64,000 nt of DNA. It comes from Corynebacterium epidermidicanis. Its GTDB lineage: Bacteria > Actinomycetota > Actinomycetes > Mycobacteriales > Mycobacteriaceae. The notes beneath the pieces were generated by a model. That model was given only the letters and a program-made list of their open reading frames with translations, was not told the DNA's origin and searched no databases. Location: contig NZ_CP011541.1 of the NCBI RefSeq assembly GCF_001021025.1, positions 2,604,001 through 2,668,000 on the forward strand, read 5' to 3'. Shown here one piece after another: positions 1 through 9,302 of this stretch (position 1 is its first letter; every line of letters begins with the position of its first letter). A program made the position numbers and the translations under genes.

Positions 1-177
1 TATTCGGGGCGGATTCTAGTGGTCGTGGAAACACCTGATTGTTGTGAGGTGTTTTCATGGGGTCGGTATGGGATCCTGATCCGGTTGTTGTTGACAGGTT
101 TTCCAGCTTGGTACGAGCTGGTAGCTCGGTGAAGCGTCCTGGGTTTTGTTCCTACTCACTTTTGAGAGGATTGGAAC

Positions 178-495
178 ATGGCCAAGAGGTATTCACAGGA
201 GTTCAAGGATCGCGCGGTGCGGATGCTGATCGATCGTTTAGCCGATGATGGCTCGTGTTCTCAGTGGCAGGCGGTCAATGAGATCGCACCGAAGCTAGGG
301 ATCGCGAATGAATCGCTGCGCCGCTGGTACGAGCAGCATTTAGTGAACGCGGGTGAACGGCAGGGGCTTACGCGTGAAGAGCATGAGGAGATTAAACGGC
401 TCAAACGCGAGGTTGCGGAGTTGCGGCGGGCGAATGAGATTTTGAAGACTGCTTCGGCTTTTTTCGCAGCGGAGCTCGACCGTCCGGCCCGATAA
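178..495 (+). CDS. IS3-family transposase OrfA (HTH and leucine-zipper part)
   Basis: A 105-residue protein starting MAKRYSQEFKDRAVRML, the typical IS3 OrfA N-terminus. A helix-turn-helix (about residues 30-50, APKLGIANESLRRWYEQH) binds the terminal repeats, and a heptad-like coiled coil follows (about 70-90, EIKRLKREVAELRRANEIL) and mediates oligomerisation. Its stop codon overlaps the orfB start (TAATG, 493-497). A slippery heptamer near the 3' end probably yields the fused OrfAB transposase. GGAACATG precedes the start; no strong Shine-Dalgarno sequence is seen. Confidence 0.92.
   Translation: MAKRYSQEFKDRAVRMLIDRLADDGSCSQWQAVNEIAPKLGIANESLRRWYEQHLVNAGERQGLTREEHEEIKRLKREVAELRRANEILKTASAFFAAELDRPAR
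459..465 (+). other. Predicted -1 ribosomal frameshift site (T TTT TTC)
   Basis: In the orfA frame the codons GCT TTT TTC form the slippery heptamer T TTT TTC. A shift back by one base after TTC enters the orfB frame at 465. That frame is open (CGC AGC GGA ...) through to the orfB ATG at 495, so a single OrfAB protein can be made. IS3-family elements commonly use such a site; here it is read from sequence only. Confidence 0.6.
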
Positions 496-1403
496 TGATT
501 GCTTATATTGATGAGTATAGGGATCGTTTCGGGGTCGAGCCGATTTGCCGGGTATTGGGCGTGAGTCTGGAGGGAGGGTTTATCACCTCTCGTGGCTACC
601 GGCTGGCGAAGAGCAGGCCAGCGAGCGCCAGAAGCATACGAGACAGGATCCTGATCGATGAGCTCAAGAAGATCCACACCAAGAATTACAGCGTCTACGG
701 GGTGCGGAAGATGTGGCATGCAGTGCGGCGTGCTGGTTGGGATGTTGGCCGTGACCAGGTGGCTCGGCTCATGAGAATCGGTGGAATTGAGGGTGTTCGC
801 CGGGGACGCGCCCCAATCACAACCCGGCCCGTTCAGGAAGTAGATTCTCGTCCGGATCTGGTCAATCGGCAGTTCAAGGCCAGTAGGCCCAACCAGCTGT
901 GGGTTGCTGATATCACGTATGTACGAACCCTATCCGGCTTCGTGTATACAGCGTTCGTTACTGATGTGTATAGCCGCAAGATTGTGGGTTGGGCGACGCG
1001 TTCTTCGATGAAAACCGAGGCGCTACCACTAGAGGCACTCGAGCAGGCCATTCAGGGAGCGAAAGATACTCTGGTGGATCTGACGCATCATTCCGATCAT
1101 GGCTCGCAATACACGAGTGTTGCCTACAACGAGAAACTCGCTGACTACGGGATCAAGCCCTCCACCGGGAGCGTGGGTGATTCCTACGATAACGCGCTAG
1201 CCGAGGCTGTCAACGGCCTGTACAAAGCCGAGCTGATCTATTCCCAGCCCTGGTTCTCACTGACCGAGGTCGAGTTTGCGACGTTGAACTGGGTCCACTG
1301 GTGGAACCACGAGCGCCTCCACGAAGCCCTCGGATATAAGAGCCCTGCAGAGATCATCGATATGTATAATCACACCCGGGTCAGCGAGCTGACCCCCGTA
1401 TAA
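495..1403 (+). CDS. IS3-family transposase OrfB (DDE catalytic domain)
   Basis: A 302-residue integrase-type transposase. The first third is an HTH-like region (residues about 40-100, IHTKNYSVYGVRKMW). The rve catalytic core follows, with the DDE residues visible in QLWVADITYV (first D), THHSDHGSQY (second D) and NALAEAVNGLYKAEL (E). The C-terminus ends with a typical IS3 tail (WWNHERLHEALGYKSPAE). Translation may start at ATG 495, coupled to the orfA stop, or through -1 frameshifting to make OrfAB. The length is normal and the gene looks intact. Confidence 0.93.
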   Translation: MIAYIDEYRDRFGVEPICRVLGVSLEGGFITSRGYRLAKSRPASARSIRDRILIDELKKIHTKNYSVYGVRKMWHAVRRAGWDVGRDQVARLMRIGGIEGVRRGRAPITTRPVQEVDSRPDLVNRQFKASRPNQLWVADITYVRTLSGFVYTAFVTDVYSRKIVGWATRSSMKTEALPLEALEQAIQGAKDTLVDLTHHSDHGSQYTSVAYNEKLADYGIKPSTGSVGDSYDNALAEAVNGLYKAELIYSQPWFSLTEVEFATLNWVHWWNHERLHEALGYKSPAEIIDMYNHTRVSELTPV

Positions 1404-3019
1404 GAAGCGGAACAAAACCCAGGACGCTTCACGGTTCGCGCGGCAGCGCGTAGTACTGGGTTGCCTGATAGCGTGGCGTATGCGTTGGCGCACCGGTTGG
1501 CGCTACCTGTTCGTTCACGGGTTACTACGTCGTCTAAACAATACGAGCAGATTGCTTCGTTGTGGCTTCGAGGCTGGGCGCCGATGGATATAGTCCGTCA
1601 CTGCCAGCTGGGCAGCTCGGTTGTCTACCGAGTGGGCATCGATCTGGGGTTATGGACGCGTAATCCTCATGGGCGGCGTGCTGCGGCAACCTCGCGCCGG
1701 TGTGCTTATTTACAGCTTCGAATTGGTGCGTTAGGGCGAAAAGATGCCGCTGATGCGTGTGGAATTCATCTACGTGATGCGCGTGATATCGACAAAGGCG
1801 TCATCAAGGTGGGGCGGCAGCGTGTAGCGTTCATCCCGGATGGGCCGGATGCGGCCTTGTATAACAGGCTTATGCAGTTGCTTGACTATGTTGACGGCCG
1901 GCAGTCGTTGCCGATTGCTATCGTCCCCCAATCGCGTATTGATCAGCGGATTTCACCGCGTTATCTCTGTATTGAAGAACGTGAGCTTATTTTCGACTTG
2001 CATCGGCAAGGCTTCGGTGTGCGTGCCATCGCCCGGCGGTTAGGGCGCGCACCGTCAACGATCAGCAAAGAGCTACGCCGTAACCAGGATGATTTCGGCC
2101 TGTATTTACCCACCCATGCACAGCGCACATCAACGCTTCGCAGATTCCGGCCGAAAAAACGCAAGATCGACCTCGTCCCAGGTTTATGGGAGACCATCTT
2201 TGCCATGCTGCGTGACAAGCTCTCTCCGGAACAGATCGCAGGGAGGTTGCGCAAAGACTATCCAGACGATGACACTATGCACGTGTGTGCTGAAACTATC
2301 TACCAAGCATTGTTCTTCCAGGCTAAAGGCGAGTTAAAGAAAGAAATCGCAGCATGCCTGCGACAAGGGCGCACAGTGCGTAAACCTCGCGGGCAGCGTA
2401 TCCCTCGGCGGCGATTTGTTGACCCTATGGTCATGATTTCCGATCGGCCAGCCGACGTAGAAGATCGAGCTGTCCCAGGGCATTGGGAAGGTGACCTCAT
2501 CTTAGGTAAAGGAAACACATCAGCTATCGGCACCCTCGTGGAAAGATCCACCAGGTATGTCATGCTATTGCACCTACCCGATGGACATGACGCCGTAGCA
2601 GTAAGAAACGCACTGGTTGCAGCGATCAATGGGCTACCTGAGCATCTCAAAGGCTCGTTAACCTGGGATCAAGGAAGTGAAATGGCAGGACATAAATCGT
2701 TTACCATCGCCACAGATTGCCCAGTGTATTTCTGTGACCCAGCCTCACCCTGGCAACGCGGCAGCAACGAAAACACCAACGGGCTCCTACGCCAGTACTT
2801 CCCTAAAGGCACAGACTTAAGCGTCCACACCGCCGAAGACCTGGAATTCGTTGCCATGCAGCTCAACAGACGACCACGAAAAACACTCAACTTCGATACC
2901 CCCGCAGAACGCATGGCACAATTGCTAGACAAAGAAACCTAGACCGTGTTTCCACGACCACTAGAATCCGCCCGGCCTGGCACCAGCAGCACCGAGCTTT
3001 ATCTCCCAAAATCCGCGTC

Positions 3020-4141
3020 CTATGAGTTGATTAACAAGTCTCGCACCAACGCCAACTCAAATACCTCATCCACATAGTGCTTTAGTTGTCTGATATTGCC
3101 AGTGCCCCAGTCTGAGGTCGACAGCTTAGTTCGAACCTGCGCCCCATCGACAACCTCCCTCTCTGCCACACTGAGCTTCTGATATGCATCGGAAATGATT
3201 CGATCCACCACTTCAACAATTTGTTGTTTGTTCAAGTGATCAAACTTTATAAATCGGTCGAAACGAGAATAAATTGGGTCACCCAGCCCACTTTTAATCT
3301 CATCTAGGGTTTGAAAGTTTGCCGTACAAATAATGACTCCGGATTTCAATTCGATCTCATAATTTCGGTCTCGGAAACTACCCTCGTCAAACAATTCATA
3401 GAATGCTGAGTAGAAGACGGGATTGCACTTGTCAAATTCATCAAGAAGAATTACTTCAGCATCTCGCTCGGCTAAGTCGCGGGCAAATGATGCGTCTGAA
3501 TGGTTTCCCCCAAATATGTAAGAAAAAAAATGTTCGGAATGCAGCATAGAAAACTGTTTCCGCAGCAGGCCACCAGAAATGGCATTTCCAATTATTTGTG
3601 CGGCTTGTGTTTTACCAACTCCAGAAGGACCGTAAAACATAAGTACAACTGGCCGATTTCGATCAGCTTTAGTCATTGAGTAAAGTCCAGAAAGAATTGA
3701 TTCAATTGCTTTTCCCTGCCCGATAAGCTGAGCATGAAGCGAAACATTCAAGTCGACTAAGCCCTGCTTGCTCAGAACAAAGGGTTTCTGCCTAAGCACT
3801 TTGACATCCGACAAGCCTTTAAGCTGGTGAATTACGCGGGCTGGCGGATTATGAATATGAACACTGCGCCAGATACACCGATTCAACAATCCCAAGAAGT
3901 TGGAAACTGAACTATCGGAAAGAGTTGCAAAATCAGCCGATGCCACCAGAATGTTTTCAAAGTGAGGCGGATCCGGAATCTCAATTGTTTGCCCCTGAGC
4001 AACATGAGTCGTTACATTATTTAATACTTCGATTTGTCGGATAACTTCTACAATGTCAGAACTGGCACCATCTATTTGTTCGACGTGCTCTTCAAAAAAG
4101 TGAACGTCTCCTAGATACACGGTGATTTCAGAATTAGTCAC
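3020..4141 (-). CDS. AAA+ ATPase, ClpA/B-like, last gene of the restriction-island operon
   Basis: 373 residues. An N-terminal part of about 130 residues is unrecognised. Then comes one AAA+ module with Walker A at 171-178 (GPSGVGKT), Walker B at about 229-236 (EVILLDEFD), a sensor/arginine region (DPIYSRFDRF) and a C-terminal lid (WGTGNIRQLKHYV). It most resembles the AAA_2 domain of Clp-type unfoldases or torsins, but it has a single module and no peptidase-docking loop that I can see. The start overlaps the end of the upstream DUF6414-like gene by 8 bp, implying coupled translation. Base composition is clearly AT-richer than the core genes, which suggests transfer. Inference: an energy-using partner of the DUF6414 protein in an accessory, possibly anti-phage, module. 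Confidence 0.85.
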   Translation of the reverse strand: MTNSEITVYLGDVHFFEEHVEQIDGASSDIVEVIRQIEVLNNVTTHVAQGQTIEIPDPPHFENILVASADFATLSDSSVSNFLGLLNRCIWRSVHIHNPPARVIHQLKGLSDVKVLRQKPFVLSKQGLVDLNVSLHAQLIGQGKAIESILSGLYSMTKADRNRPVVLMFYGPSGVGKTQAAQIIGNAISGGLLRKQFSMLHSEHFFSYIFGGNHSDASFARDLAERDAEVILLDEFDKCNPVFYSAFYELFDEGSFRDRNYEIELKSGVIICTANFQTLDEIKSGLGDPIYSRFDRFIKFDHLNKQQIVEVVDRIISDAYQKLSVAEREVVDGAQVRTKLSTSDWGTGNIRQLKHYVDEVFELALVRDLLINS

Positions 4142-4904
4142 CGCAGATCACCCCTGCAAGAATTACGTCATATACTTCCAACTCATCAATTTTTTCCTTT
4201 TCCCCATGTTCAAGAATGAGATTTGCCGAGAATTCACTGGTAGCCTGAACTCCAAATTCATCACTCAAACTTTCCAATGTCGCATGACCCACCTTGATGC
4301 AATCAAACATCAGATCCATCCTGCACAGATCGTTCAATCCGTAATTATTCCTAAATGCCTTTAGATTAAAGCGAAGCACCCTCTTACCGCCAGAATCATC
4401 TGAAGCAATTAGTTCGTAATAGCCCTTCGCTTGAGTCAGGGCTTCATCCAGCTTCGCAAGATCAATGCCTGTCTCGGCGGTGTTAGCGATGACCATAAAT
4501 GGGGTGAACATTTTTACGTGGGCCATAGACCCTTCTACGGGCGTTAGCTTCACATGGCCAATTGACTCAATGAATTTCTTTTTGGTTGAAATCTTGTCTA
4601 GGTAATCCGTAAGGATTGTATTTGATAGTGACTTCTCAATAATTTTGCTTCCCGTTTTCGAGCCTGAGGCACTTCCCGAGACTTCCGCTTTCGCTCCCAA
4701 AAAGGAGAACCAACCATATTTTGCTGCAAAACTGGCTGAAATCTTTCCCTCGGCTTCTTTGGCTAGCCTTTCCGCTTCAGTATCAGTGACCTTCTCTCGT
4801 CCACCAGCATCTAAATCCACTAGATCAGAGGCTGAGTCTTCATCAAAATAAACAACTTTCACGTAGTTTGGTTTAGATTGCTTTCGATCGTCCTCGACCA
4901 TCAC
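4134..4904 (-). CDS. DUF6414-like protein, partner of the AAA+ ATPase
   Basis: 256 residues. The N-terminus (KVVYFDEDSASDLVDLD) matches what I recall of DUF6414, a family of unknown function. A low-complexity Gly/Ser/Ala stretch (FLGAKAEVSGSASGSKTGSK, about 70-90) is followed by a mixed alpha/beta C-terminal region; there is no signal peptide or membrane segment. Its ATG overlaps the hsdR stop (ATGA, 4901-4904) and its end overlaps the AAA+ start by 8 bp, so hsdR, this gene and the ATPase are translationally chained. It is AT-rich like its neighbour. The family name is moderately sure; the function is unknown. Confidence 0.75.
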   Translation of the reverse strand: MMVEDDRKQSKPNYVKVVYFDEDSASDLVDLDAGGREKVTDTEAERLAKEAEGKISASFAAKYGWFSFLGAKAEVSGSASGSKTGSKIIEKSLSNTILTDYLDKISTKKKFIESIGHVKLTPVEGSMAHVKMFTPFMVIANTAETGIDLAKLDEALTQAKGYYELIASDDSGGKRVLRFNLKAFRNNYGLNDLCRMDLMFDCIKVGHATLESLSDEFGVQATSEFSANLILEHGEKEKIDELEVYDVILAGVICGD

Positions 4905-7900
4905 TTCTGATCCTTTCCATGATCACTCGCATACCTCGGAGCGAACTTTTCCATTTGTTCATAAACCAGCTGAGTTGCTTCTTTTTGCCGGTTAGGCGGA
5001 TAGCCATACTTACGCAACAGCAACTTGATGGTGCGGCGCAGCTTCGCCTTCACGTCGTCTCGGACAGTCCAGTCGGTTCGAGTATCGCGGCGCATTGTGG
5101 ACACAATCTCGCGTGCAATGTCAGCCAGGACATCATCACCCAATACATCCACCGCGGATTCATTTTTCGCGACCACGTCAAAAAAGGTCAGCTCGTCATT
5201 CGACAAAGCAGGTGTAAAATTTTCACCACGGCGCGACTCTTCAACAACTTCCTTGGAGAGTTCAACCAACTCTGCAATGACCTGTGCAGCAGTGAGCTGC
5301 TGGTTTGTGTAGCGAGTCATCACATCGCGGATGCGCTCGGAGAACAAAACACTACGGACTTCGTTGTATCCGGTTGCTTCGCGAATGCCCTGCTGCAATT
5401 TCGCTCGCAAAGCTTCGATTGCGACTTCGATGTCTGTCTTCACCGAGCCCGGATTCAGACCCTCAACTGCAAGTTCCTGAAGATTCGGAATATCTCGCCC
5501 GATCTCGCCATAGATGTCAATTACGGACATACTCTCCGCGGAATCGACCACCAGTTGGCCCAAAACTCGCCGAGCAGCGTCCGAGATAGGCTCGCCACGG
5601 CTCGCTCGGTCCGCAGCCTCCATCTTGATCAGCCATTGACGCACTTCAAGGTAGAATTTCACGTCTGGGCGAATTGCTTCCGCGTCTTCAGCAGACACTG
5701 CCACCGCCCAGGCACGAGCCAAGGCAGAAGTTAGTTCCCGGAATCGCTTTGCCACCGGCCGAGCCATTGCATCTTCGGGATCGACATTGCCCGGTGTGCG
5801 CGGAGAACGTAGAAATCCCACTACCTTTGAAATCGCACCCCGGATGTCACCAGATTCGACCAATGGGCGCCAATTAACTGCAACCAACCCGTCGATCTGA
5901 AGCACGAATCCTTTGGCGATCTCAAGCGTCTCGGAGGCGTGCTGCCCAATAACCTTTTGCCCAGTCTCTTCAGACGAAACGGTGAATTCGTCCAGGGCTG
6001 CTCGCAGGTTTTCAGTCAACGGTGCATAAGCGATAAGTAAGCCGTCTGGTTTGTCACGGAACGTACGATTCACTCGAGCCAAGGTCTGCATCAACAATGC
6101 GCCCTTCAGCGAGCGGTCGAGGAACATCGTATGCAGTGGGGGAGCGTCGAAGCCGGTAAGCATCATGTCTTTGACGATGATGATCTCCAGCTCATCGTCT
6201 GGATTCTTTACACGTTCCTTGACAGCCTTAATGGCACTTGGTCGCCGCATGTGCTTCTTGATCTCAGCCGAGTCCGACGGGTTGGCAGTGTAAACCACCT
6301 TGACCTTGCCCTTGTCGTCAGCATCGTTGTGCCATTCAGGGCGGCGCTCAATGATTTTCTCGTAAATGCGGGCGGCGATGCTGCGTGTCGAAGTCACAAT
6401 CATTGCTTTACCTGGACATCCGATGAAGTCCTGCATTACTTCGCGACGGTCATCCCACCGGAGCAAAAGGTCGTCCACAAGGGTATTCAGGCGGTCTTCG
6501 CTGCCGTAAAGCGCTTCAAGTTTGGCCGTAGAGCGTTGGATTTGAGCACGCTCCGCCTCGCTGAGCCCCTCCATTGCTTCCTCAGCAGTGTCATCGATGT
6601 AATCATCAGTGATTCCTTGGACACGTGCGAGTGGTACGAGGCGTGGTTCGAAGTACACAGGAACCGTGGCGCCATCGTCTACCGCACGCTTGAGGTCGTA
6701 AACATCGATTTCGTCGCCGAACACTTGGCGAGTATCGCGATCATACTCAGCGATAGGTGTGCCTGTGAAAGCGATCATCGTGGCATGGGGCAGTGCGCTG
6801 CGCAGATGCGCTGCATAACCATCATTGTCGATGTCGCCAAACCCGTAGTGGGAACGATGAGCTTCATCAGCGATCACGATAATGTTGCGGCGCTCGGACA
6901 GTACTGGATGAGAATCACCCTTCTCGCGTTCATCCTTCGTCAGCCCGAACTTCTGCAAGGTGGTGAAGTAGATGCCACCGGAAGTTCTGGCAGCTAACGC
7001 GGTGCGCAAGTCGGATCGAGATTCCACTTGGCTCGGCTTTTCCGGCAGCAGGGTAGAAGCTTGAAAAGTACTGAACAGCTGGCCATCAAGCTCTGTACGG
7101 TCATTAATCACGATGATCGTGGGGCTTTCCAGCTCTGGCGACCGCATAACCTTGGCGGCGTACATCTCCATTTCCATGGACTTGCCAGAGCCCTGGGTGT
7201 GCCAAACGACACCAGCTCGGCGATCGCTACGCACAGCCTGGATAGTGCTGCCTACGGCCTTCGTCACCGCAAAGTACTGGTGTGGCTTTGCGACGCGCAT
7301 AAACAGGCCTTCTTCGGTGTCGTCGAAGGCAGTATATTCGCGGAGAAGCTGGAGGAATCGCTCGGCGTTAAATACGCCCCACAAAAGGTGGTCGAGCGGG
7401 AGTTGCGCATTCCCCTCCTCATCCACGACATCCAGAGCAATTGGCTTACCGTCATCATCGACGTTCCACGGCGCCATATGATTCCACGGTGTGAATGGGG
7501 TGCCGTAGCGGGCATCAATACCGTCGCTGGCCACAACAATGTTGGCAAACCGGAACGCCATCGGGAATTCTTTAACATAGGTTTGTAGCTGGTTAAAGGC
7601 CTCCTCAGCCGTAGACTTCCCGGCAGGCTTCTTCAGCTCGATAATCGCCACAGGCAGGCCATTCACATAGCAAACGACGTCGAAACGCCGTTCGTACTCG
7701 ATGTTGCGGATCGTGACCTGATTGACGGCGTGGTAGGTATTTTTGTCCGACTCCGCTGACAAGAAGTAGATGGTGGGGTTTTGTGGTTGCCCGTCCAAAT
7801 CGTAGTAGGTGATGCCACGGTAGCCCTCCACCAGGATCTCGTGCACGCGCTGGTTTTCCGCAATTGGGTGCTGGGACTTCGGAGTGAGCAATTCACCAAT

Positions 7901-8095
7901 GGCTTGCTGTAGGAATTCCTCGGGAACACCCGGATTGAGTTCACGAACAGCCTCATCGAGAGTGCTGCGCAGGACAATTTCATTCCAGCTCTGTCGCTCG
8001 CCCGAACCCGGCGCGACATCCTTGCCGGGCCGGTAGGCCCACTCTTCGCCAAGCTTTTCCAGGGTCAGCTGTTCCAGCATGTCTTCGTTAAACAT
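4901..8095 (-). CDS. hsdR: Type I restriction enzyme, R subunit (HsdR)
   Basis: Motor and nuclease subunit of a type I restriction enzyme; it translocates DNA and cuts unmodified sites. With the ATG at 8095 it is 1064 residues. The N-terminal PD-(D/E)xK nuclease is at about 139-156 (FDVVCYVNGLPVAIIELKK). Superfamily 2 helicase motifs follow: Walker A TQGSGKS (about 300), DEAH (about 410), TGTP, and motif VI QTLARVNRTF. The frame is open to 8173, but 8095 is preferred because GGAAGGAG precedes it and the overlap with hsdS is then 8 bp rather than 86. The length is normal and no lesion is seen. Confidence 0.95.
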   Translation of the reverse strand: MFNEDMLEQLTLEKLGEEWAYRPGKDVAPGSGERQSWNEIVLRSTLDEAVRELNPGVPEEFLQQAIGELLTPKSQHPIAENQRVHEILVEGYRGITYYDLDGQPQNPTIYFLSAESDKNTYHAVNQVTIRNIEYERRFDVVCYVNGLPVAIIELKKPAGKSTAEEAFNQLQTYVKEFPMAFRFANIVVASDGIDARYGTPFTPWNHMAPWNVDDDGKPIALDVVDEEGNAQLPLDHLLWGVFNAERFLQLLREYTAFDDTEEGLFMRVAKPHQYFAVTKAVGSTIQAVRSDRRAGVVWHTQGSGKSMEMEMYAAKVMRSPELESPTIIVINDRTELDGQLFSTFQASTLLPEKPSQVESRSDLRTALAARTSGGIYFTTLQKFGLTKDEREKGDSHPVLSERRNIIVIADEAHRSHYGFGDIDNDGYAAHLRSALPHATMIAFTGTPIAEYDRDTRQVFGDEIDVYDLKRAVDDGATVPVYFEPRLVPLARVQGITDDYIDDTAEEAMEGLSEAERAQIQRSTAKLEALYGSEDRLNTLVDDLLLRWDDRREVMQDFIGCPGKAMIVTSTRSIAARIYEKIIERRPEWHNDADDKGKVKVVYTANPSDSAEIKKHMRRPSAIKAVKERVKNPDDELEIIIVKDMMLTGFDAPPLHTMFLDRSLKGALLMQTLARVNRTFRDKPDGLLIAYAPLTENLRAALDEFTVSSEETGQKVIGQHASETLEIAKGFVLQIDGLVAVNWRPLVESGDIRGAISKVVGFLRSPRTPGNVDPEDAMARPVAKRFRELTSALARAWAVAVSAEDAEAIRPDVKFYLEVRQWLIKMEAADRASRGEPISDAARRVLGQLVVDSAESMSVIDIYGEIGRDIPNLQELAVEGLNPGSVKTDIEVAIEALRAKLQQGIREATGYNEVRSVLFSERIRDVMTRYTNQQLTAAQVIAELVELSKEVVEESRRGENFTPALSNDELTFFDVVAKNESAVDVLGDDVLADIAREIVSTMRRDTRTDWTVRDDVKAKLRRTIKLLLRKYGYPPNRQKEATQLVYEQMEKFAPRYASDHGKDQK

Positions 8096-9302
8096 CGCCG
8101 GCTCCTTCCGCATGCTTTTCGACGCCCATAGCCAGAACCTCTTCGTTCGCTTCCGCAACCGTGATCTTGCCATTCATCAGCAAAGGCAAGAGTTCATCCC
8201 GGGTGCGGGCGAGGGTTTGGTATTCCTTTGAAAGCGCAGAGAACTTCTCTAATAGTGGGCTCGTAAGGTTCCCGAACTCATGAATGGCTTCAGCTGATGG
8301 CCAACGGACCGGGAACTGCTTGACGAACTCCGCGGTTACTCTTTGTCGTCCTGAAGTACCGACCATGTTGAGTTGGGCTTCCGATCGGAAGACCTCACTC
8401 GAAGCAAAACACAAAGGTACTGCCCGAGGGGTGCCTTCCTTAGGACGAAAAACAATGAACTCCGTTGACCCAAGACCAACTTCTCCCTCCTTGAGAAAAT
8501 CTACGTAGCCCAGTTTTCCGTTCTCAAAGCATGGTGTAATCCTGCCCAGCAGCGTATCTCCATTTATAAACTTCGATCCTGACCTGGGCTCTTTCACCTC
8601 CCATCTGCTCGGAAGGTGACCGTCTTCCGGAAGATTCTTCATGTCGAGGAACGGTAATCCAACTCCTGCCGGCAGTGGAGTCCGCGGGTTCACATCGATG
8701 ACATCGCCCACCAGAATCTCGGTCGAAGAGCTACATTGAGCCTTTTGCCACAAAACCTTGATGAAATCAAGACCCAACTGCATAACCCGCTGGTTTGCTG
8801 CGATCTTGTCGTCAAGGGCACCAAGGACATCGGCAATCTTGTGCTGCGTTTGTAGATCAAAATCGGGCACCAAAAATCTACCGAAATCAGATTTGTTCAG
8901 GATCGGAGAAGCCGAACCTCCAGCGATGTCCTTGAGTTGAGCCGAGCCATTCAAAATGGCGTAATACAAGTACCGAGATTGCGCCTTGCCTGGTACTGCA
9001 GTAACACTGTTGATCTGTTGATTCGTCATCACCTGATTCTTGACGAAACCAGTCTTTCCAAGCGTGGATCCAATGCATGTAACGCACGTGGAATTTGCAG
9101 GAACAAGCCGGCCCTTTAGGCTAGTCAATGCCGGAGAGGATACGACGCGTTCAGTATCGAAAATTTGGTCTTTGTGAGCGAAGTCAGAAGGAGTAACGAA
9201 TGGAATGCCTTCGTTGCCATCAGCAGGCCGAAGAAACTGCGTCGGTGTTGAACCGGTTCGGATGTCGGCAATTCTGGCAATCTCTACAAACGGAAGGCTC
9301 AC
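8088..9302 (-). CDS. hsdS: Type I restriction enzyme, S (specificity) subunit (HsdS)
   Basis: DNA-recognition subunit that directs both methylation and cutting. 404 residues with two target-recognition halves: the first opens VEIARIADIRTGSTP, and a central conserved spacer contains QHKIADVLGALDDKIAANQ (about 140-160). The second recognition domain follows and ends with the matching C-terminal spacer (ARTRDELLPLLMNGKITV). GTG start at 9302 overlaps the hsdM stop (GTGA); the end overlaps hsdR by 8 bp. The recognition sequence cannot be read from the protein. Confidence 0.92.
   Translation of the reverse strand: MSLPFVEIARIADIRTGSTPTQFLRPADGNEGIPFVTPSDFAHKDQIFDTERVVSSPALTSLKGRLVPANSTCVTCIGSTLGKTGFVKNQVMTNQQINSVTAVPGKAQSRYLYYAILNGSAQLKDIAGGSASPILNKSDFGRFLVPDFDLQTQHKIADVLGALDDKIAANQRVMQLGLDFIKVLWQKAQCSSSTEILVGDVIDVNPRTPLPAGVGLPFLDMKNLPEDGHLPSRWEVKEPRSGSKFINGDTLLGRITPCFENGKLGYVDFLKEGEVGLGSTEFIVFRPKEGTPRAVPLCFASSEVFRSEAQLNMVGTSGRQRVTAEFVKQFPVRWPSAEAIHEFGNLTSPLLEKFSALSKEYQTLARTRDELLPLLMNGKITVAEANEEVLAMGVEKHAEGAGDV

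Larger units (their letters stand above)
130..1431 (+). mobile_element. IS3-family insertion sequence nested in the IS30 element
   Basis: The ends are perfect 23-bp inverted repeats (130-152 and 1409-1431) beginning TG and ending CA: TGAAGCGTCCTGGGTTTTGT... The flanks carry a 3-bp direct repeat, CGG (127-129 and 1432-1434), fitting IS3-family target duplication. Inside are overlapping orfA and orfB in the usual two-frame arrangement. Intact ends, intact frames and a clean duplication suggest a recent insertion that could still be mobile. Confidence 0.95.
57..2942 (+). pseudogene. IS30-family transposase, split by IS3 insertion
   Basis: The original gene can be rebuilt by removing 130-1434 (the IS3 copy plus one CGG duplicate). 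Reading then runs in frame from ATG 57 to base 129 and on from 1435 to the stop at 2942, giving about 526 residues. The N-terminus and a second segment (GFGVRAIARRLGRAPSTISK) look like helix-turn-helix DNA-binding regions. The C-terminal DDE catalytic core is visible as GHWEGDLILG, LTWDQGSEM and the glutamate in NENTNGLLRQ. The 3' part alone is open from a TTG at 1461 (493 codons), so a shortened protein is conceivable, but it would lack the first DNA-binding segment. Confidence 0.85.
7..2973 (+). mobile_element. IS30-family insertion sequence, interrupted by an IS3-type element
   Basis: Perfect 28-bp terminal inverted repeats bound the element: 7-34 reads inward as GGGCGGATTCTAGTGG..., and its reverse complement is 2946-2973. 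Between them lies one IS30-type transposase reading frame. Without the nested IS3 copy (1302 bp plus a 3-bp duplication) the element would be 1662 bp. No target duplication can be judged because only 6 bases of left flank are present (TCG left, GGC right). It sits 47 bp past the stop codon of the AAA+ ATPase gene, so it marks the outer edge of the restriction island. Confidence 0.9.

Noticed and set aside
6131..7588. Plus-strand frames of 186-288 codons opposite hsdR.
   Set aside because: Antisense shadows; hsdR motifs are continuous on the minus strand throughout.
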